Positions 41,901-42,942 of a stretch of 42,942 nucleotides of DNA are shown one piece after another. Source of the stretch: Sedimentisphaerales bacterium. GTDB lineage: Bacteria; Planctomycetota; Phycisphaerae; Sedimentisphaerales; Anaerobacaceae. The DNA lies in NCBI GenBank assembly GCA_030603595.1, contig JAUVXL010000005.1, positions 1 through 42,942 on the forward strand. Direction: 5' to 3'. The position numbers were made by a program, and so were the translations under genes. The first letter of the stretch is position 1. Each line of letters begins with the position of its first letter. Under the pieces are notes generated by a model. That model did no database searches and was not told the origin of the DNA. It was given only the letters and a program-made list of their open reading frames with translations.

Positions 41901-42942
41901 CGCCCTGCAGAACCGCAGCGAGCAATTCCTAACTGTTGAAGTCCCGTCGGGCCTGCGCCTCTGGAGCGCCACAGTCGCCTCCCAGCCGGTAAAGCCGGTC
42001 ACAACCTCGACCCGGGGTCAGGTCCTGATACCACTGGTCAAGACTTCTCCCGGCGGCTTGCCCTATGACGTCTATCTCTATTTTGCCGACGAGCCCCCAG
42101 GGGGCGAGCAAGCCCAGCCTCTAATTGAGCCGTTGAACGGAATCACCAATCTCAAGCCGCTCGCCATCTCAATTGCAGGCATCCCCGTCATGCGAACCAC
42201 CTGGTCGCTGCGCCTGCCCGCCGGTTACCGCTATATGCGCCCGGGCGGAAATATGTCGCCCGTCGCCGGCACGGTCGAAATGCTCAGCCTCAATATCGAC
42301 GCCAGGCTCGACCAGCTCAAACGCCTCGATAAGACCTACCGCAATGTTTCCGGCTCATCCAGCCGCACCGAGCTTATCGCCCGACATAACTGGGATATTT
42401 CCAACACAAAGCTCAACATAGACATCGAGCAGGCCCAATCTTTCCTCGAAGCCAACCGAGGACAGGTCAGCGAGGACGATTACAGGCGACTGAGCACAAA
42501 ATTAGGCGGGCAAAAGCTAAAACAGGTCACACTCATTGGCGCCAATACCTCGTACATCCAGGAGCAGCAGGAGCAGGCCCGCTACGATTTGAACGTATGG
42601 ATCAACGCCGAGGCAGTCAACCCCGGCCTCGCCGAGAACCTCCGCAATGACGCCCTGCAGCAAAAGCCCGAATTCATCAGACAGGGTGAAGAGCAGCAGA
42701 TAGCCCGCCTCACAAAAGAGCTCGAAGTATCCCAGAAGCGCCTAAAGGTCCTCCAGCAGCAGGCCGACAAAGTCACGACCGAAGACATGATCCTTCATGA
42801 CGCCGATACCGACGCCATCGGCGCAAAGACCTTGCTGGGCGATGTCGGCCAAGAGGCGGCGGGCCTGATACTTGCCCCTCCCGATAAGAAGGCCGAGACG
42901 CGCGGAATATTGAAGGACCTATCCGAACAAAGTGCCGCTCAG
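35902..42942 (+). CDS. Very large two-module envelope protein, cut by the right edge
   Basis: The frame is open from the ATG at 35902 (AGGAG seven bases upstream) to the last base: 2347 codons without stop, so the C terminus is missing. A signal peptide (1-38, with K-R-R and ending T-R-A-D-E) precedes L-Y-V-P-Y-K-D-L (about 43). The first module (to about 1050) is beta-rich and shares V-P-L-G-F-G-G-V-G-L with the preceding protein's V-P/I-V-G-L-G-G-V-A-V. About 1053-1160 hold roughly three membrane helices, then a signal-like helix (about 1165-1190) opens the second module: L-I-I-P-Y-D-E-D and V-L-I-P-Y-A-R-F-x-K-L-W (about 1225-1255). Residues about 2255-2300 form a coiled coil (Q-I-A-R-L-T-K-E-L-E). 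The protein thus looks like two tandem copies of its neighbour. No enzymatic motif is seen; function unknown. Confidence 0.85.
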   Translation, partial: MRYFIQRTGKRRLAGFIRIATLITVAVAAGRFISPTRADEFKPNLYVPYKDLAHLIAPVDKAVLMDRAKFAKLLADAEANAALADTLELGQVKLAEYAAKVSGEELTLTGKLEVLSIGNGTVAVPLGFGGVGLTRVVLDGRPAPLGYNKDGRLTLIVQTKGDHQLEIAGTTKLKELASGGTQFSIALPQAVAGRVNLAAAGDLEIHATVPASATSYDKPTDTTSVELTIGGMDELAVVLLGNGRQEDDRAILLGDSAATVNLTRSHQVLSCLYTVQVLRRGVRQLQFQLPNQWTITEVTSPNLVKWSVEEAEQIKTLSVRMRSGKVGTTALHIKATAIRTGQSWNAPRIALVDAAFQRGFLMVNTDQALGVRGENVVGARREDALAARSVPGLVGGSTGPLYFHWGDKWSVNLELADVELKRSIKEQQKLVVSPQQVTLTGLFEVTAVERELFDLSFVLRGSASQWQLRTVLIDNKQTGFEYRIEEQPSRRLLKIELPRPIQPEKTANVTIVTQHVPAEWLWPSDAPDRSITVPLIESQAETVSGHVSLWAEGDLDAVPKEVPDQLEPVPVGRMASLGMTGAVQHAYSHNKPVIGDIQLLVSRRRPRTSADAIGLISVRPREFSADWRITYNISRASAKRLYLLADKSLGREFNIASATVPINSKSILTPDDKSIPLSPELANRYNLWLLNLDHSSLGNVVIDIRYDRPLADDALELPLVRPICRDRGRVSEQLAIQASEELALRADAGGAKEIDAVDLPPLPAQAARILWAFRLDAPATPDGAKTTLTLETDVHEGYEIPSALAVSAHLTTYLDTEGGQRSEAEFTVANAGRQFLTIRLPQGAELWSLRVADRQVKPQRSAAGDYQVSLGRLGKPVPVKIVYSYRPPKSSLERLNLGGIELPGVEINQMNWTVVPPPGYRITTQHTKMLTHDLPRPTPAYLKLYEFLTENAFAGSPLLMTALTTAHQKDFDIAGDRALAKYEIEVAAEDAEIPALPAEKQRRETEESYRRRLSTDPQPKAKPAKPPTKKDLGVKLLAEGRSTLPVDLAPTAGAGRRATFAGLGTAALTIGLTRTAWMSSCWAVGFALIAVIGIMLVRQRPKAKATMVIVILSVASLLALWRPAMVYFANGAFTAGLCLIPLYVFAAFIRLLWSKLHQTGVPGGASATAAVLFACILSFGCSAQAAVTAKAGSAPAIQPAPGGPLPTQQAKKTPQPIEPKQSEPLIIPYDEDPTAAEDSNKVLIPYARFIKLWNQAHPDDIIEQLPPAMEVSLAAVRYEVRVESEILNLLLTADIKTYGPDWVVLPMPISGLAVVEATIDGKPAQFHSPPQPQGKKAVPNSMVLMLPAKTSGQLRLKAVAKPKNFGRRGTAKFSLPPLPGAVMDVILPAEDLELEVNGLESAPSPQKANGKTKWIVPLGMTRELTLRWLPEAGGGATDSTLSAASTHDVYAFHWAIVGLSKIAYSFSGGEHDRFALLTPKGTTLTEVKGTNIRDYRALGERTIDGKTFNLIEVRLHRPAKKQYDLTVRWLGELPPPDEPVQLLLVRAADVSRESGAVTLHSAGGMAVKVAKVSGGRRTAVAATKDSRAAELTADKARPVAGYYWPYRPFALSVQLSRLTLSPKVRLDQLVRISTDRTELLVQAALTTEQGKLFGASFILPAGYELLSVVGPAVENFYERTSDDRRFLHVKFDRGRKDAKIAMVLVRRNAPPKDFDVPLITYIDSAAPAPKQQGRLAVQLAASLEAKTLSSKNLKAIVPGTLKDWLDSNQINSVQFAYSYELADPSLELDIRPEPTRIRVEAFAGLAVKTTAAVYTYRLRYNISGSPIDNLSFSLPTKYAPLVAVNSPAMRSITKSQADGRTTWKVVLVNEVTGEVDIAVNFALPIDAATKLLSIPRIETDAPAGYRAIIAVQNLSRHDINVKDENKTNLTELAVSEQRKLMSRRMTESLQYVFQSFEDNWFLTLDFTPAKTATRIQAVVDLLALTTVIDRNGRCRYQARLALQNRSEQFLTVEVPSGLRLWSATVASQPVKPVTTSTRGQVLIPLVKTSPGGLPYDVYLYFADEPPGGEQAQPLIEPLNGITNLKPLAISIAGIPVMRTTWSLRLPAGYRYMRPGGNMSPVAGTVEMLSLNIDARLDQLKRLDKTYRNVSGSSSRTELIARHNWDISNTKLNIDIEQAQSFLEANRGQVSEDDYRRLSTKLGGQKLKQVTLIGANTSYIQEQQEQARYDLNVWINAEAVNPGLAENLRNDALQQKPEFIRQGEEQQIARLTKELEVSQKRLKVLQQQADKVTTEDMILHDADTDAIGAKTLLGDVGQEAAGLILAPPDKKAETRGILKDLSEQSAAQ

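Overview
The window looks like chromosomal DNA of a planctomycete, most likely of the Phycisphaerae type. The reasons are a dockerin-like repeat pair placed directly after a signal peptide, many secreted beta-propeller proteins, DUF1080 and GHL10/DUF187-type glycosidase genes, a CotH/lamin-tail giant, and a short palindromic element translated as S-T-G-I-L-P-V…D-A-D-A-T, which I associate with planctomycete genomes. This assignment is inference from gene content. I saw no rRNA, tRNA, CRISPR array or transposase.

Left part (1-9340, minus strand): secreted or envelope enzymes. In transcription order they are a GHL10-type glycosidase, a DUF5060/TIM-barrel glycosidase fused through a calcium-binding TSP3-like linker to a CinA-like protein, a lactonase propeller fused to a flavodoxin/WrbA-like domain, a DUF1080 protein and a small Cys-motif protein. 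A 102-bp MITE-like palindrome lies between the two glycosidases. The two consecutive fusions are unusual, because in both an enzyme normally found in the cytoplasm would be exported.

Middle (9341-16380, plus strand): a 457-bp divergent intergenic region with a good sigma70-type promoter and a leader hairpin drives a 2171-aa secreted protein (dockerin-like repeats, several lamin-tail domains, CotH kinase, parallel beta-helix). It ends in a strong rho-independent terminator.

Right part (16538-42942, plus strand): a long co-directional array. It encodes an eight-repeat PQQ-like propeller, a LolD-like ATPase with a large FtsX/MacB-type permease, a second PQQ-like propeller, an NHL propeller, a tiny Tat-type Cys protein, a NapG-like Tat ferredoxin, a NapH/NosR-like membrane iron-sulfur protein, a membrane-anchored third PQQ-like propeller, a NuoE-NuoF fusion, and an FAD/iron-sulfur protein that lacks the usual NAD(P)H-binding Rossmann insert. 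Together these could form an electron path between cytoplasmic NADH, the membrane and periplasmic propellers. I know of no described complex with this set. Two very large envelope proteins follow: 1112 aa, and more than 2347 aa running off the right edge. They are built from three copies of one module marked by V/L/I-P-Y motifs.

The redox array and the tandem giants are the best candidates for an undescribed system.
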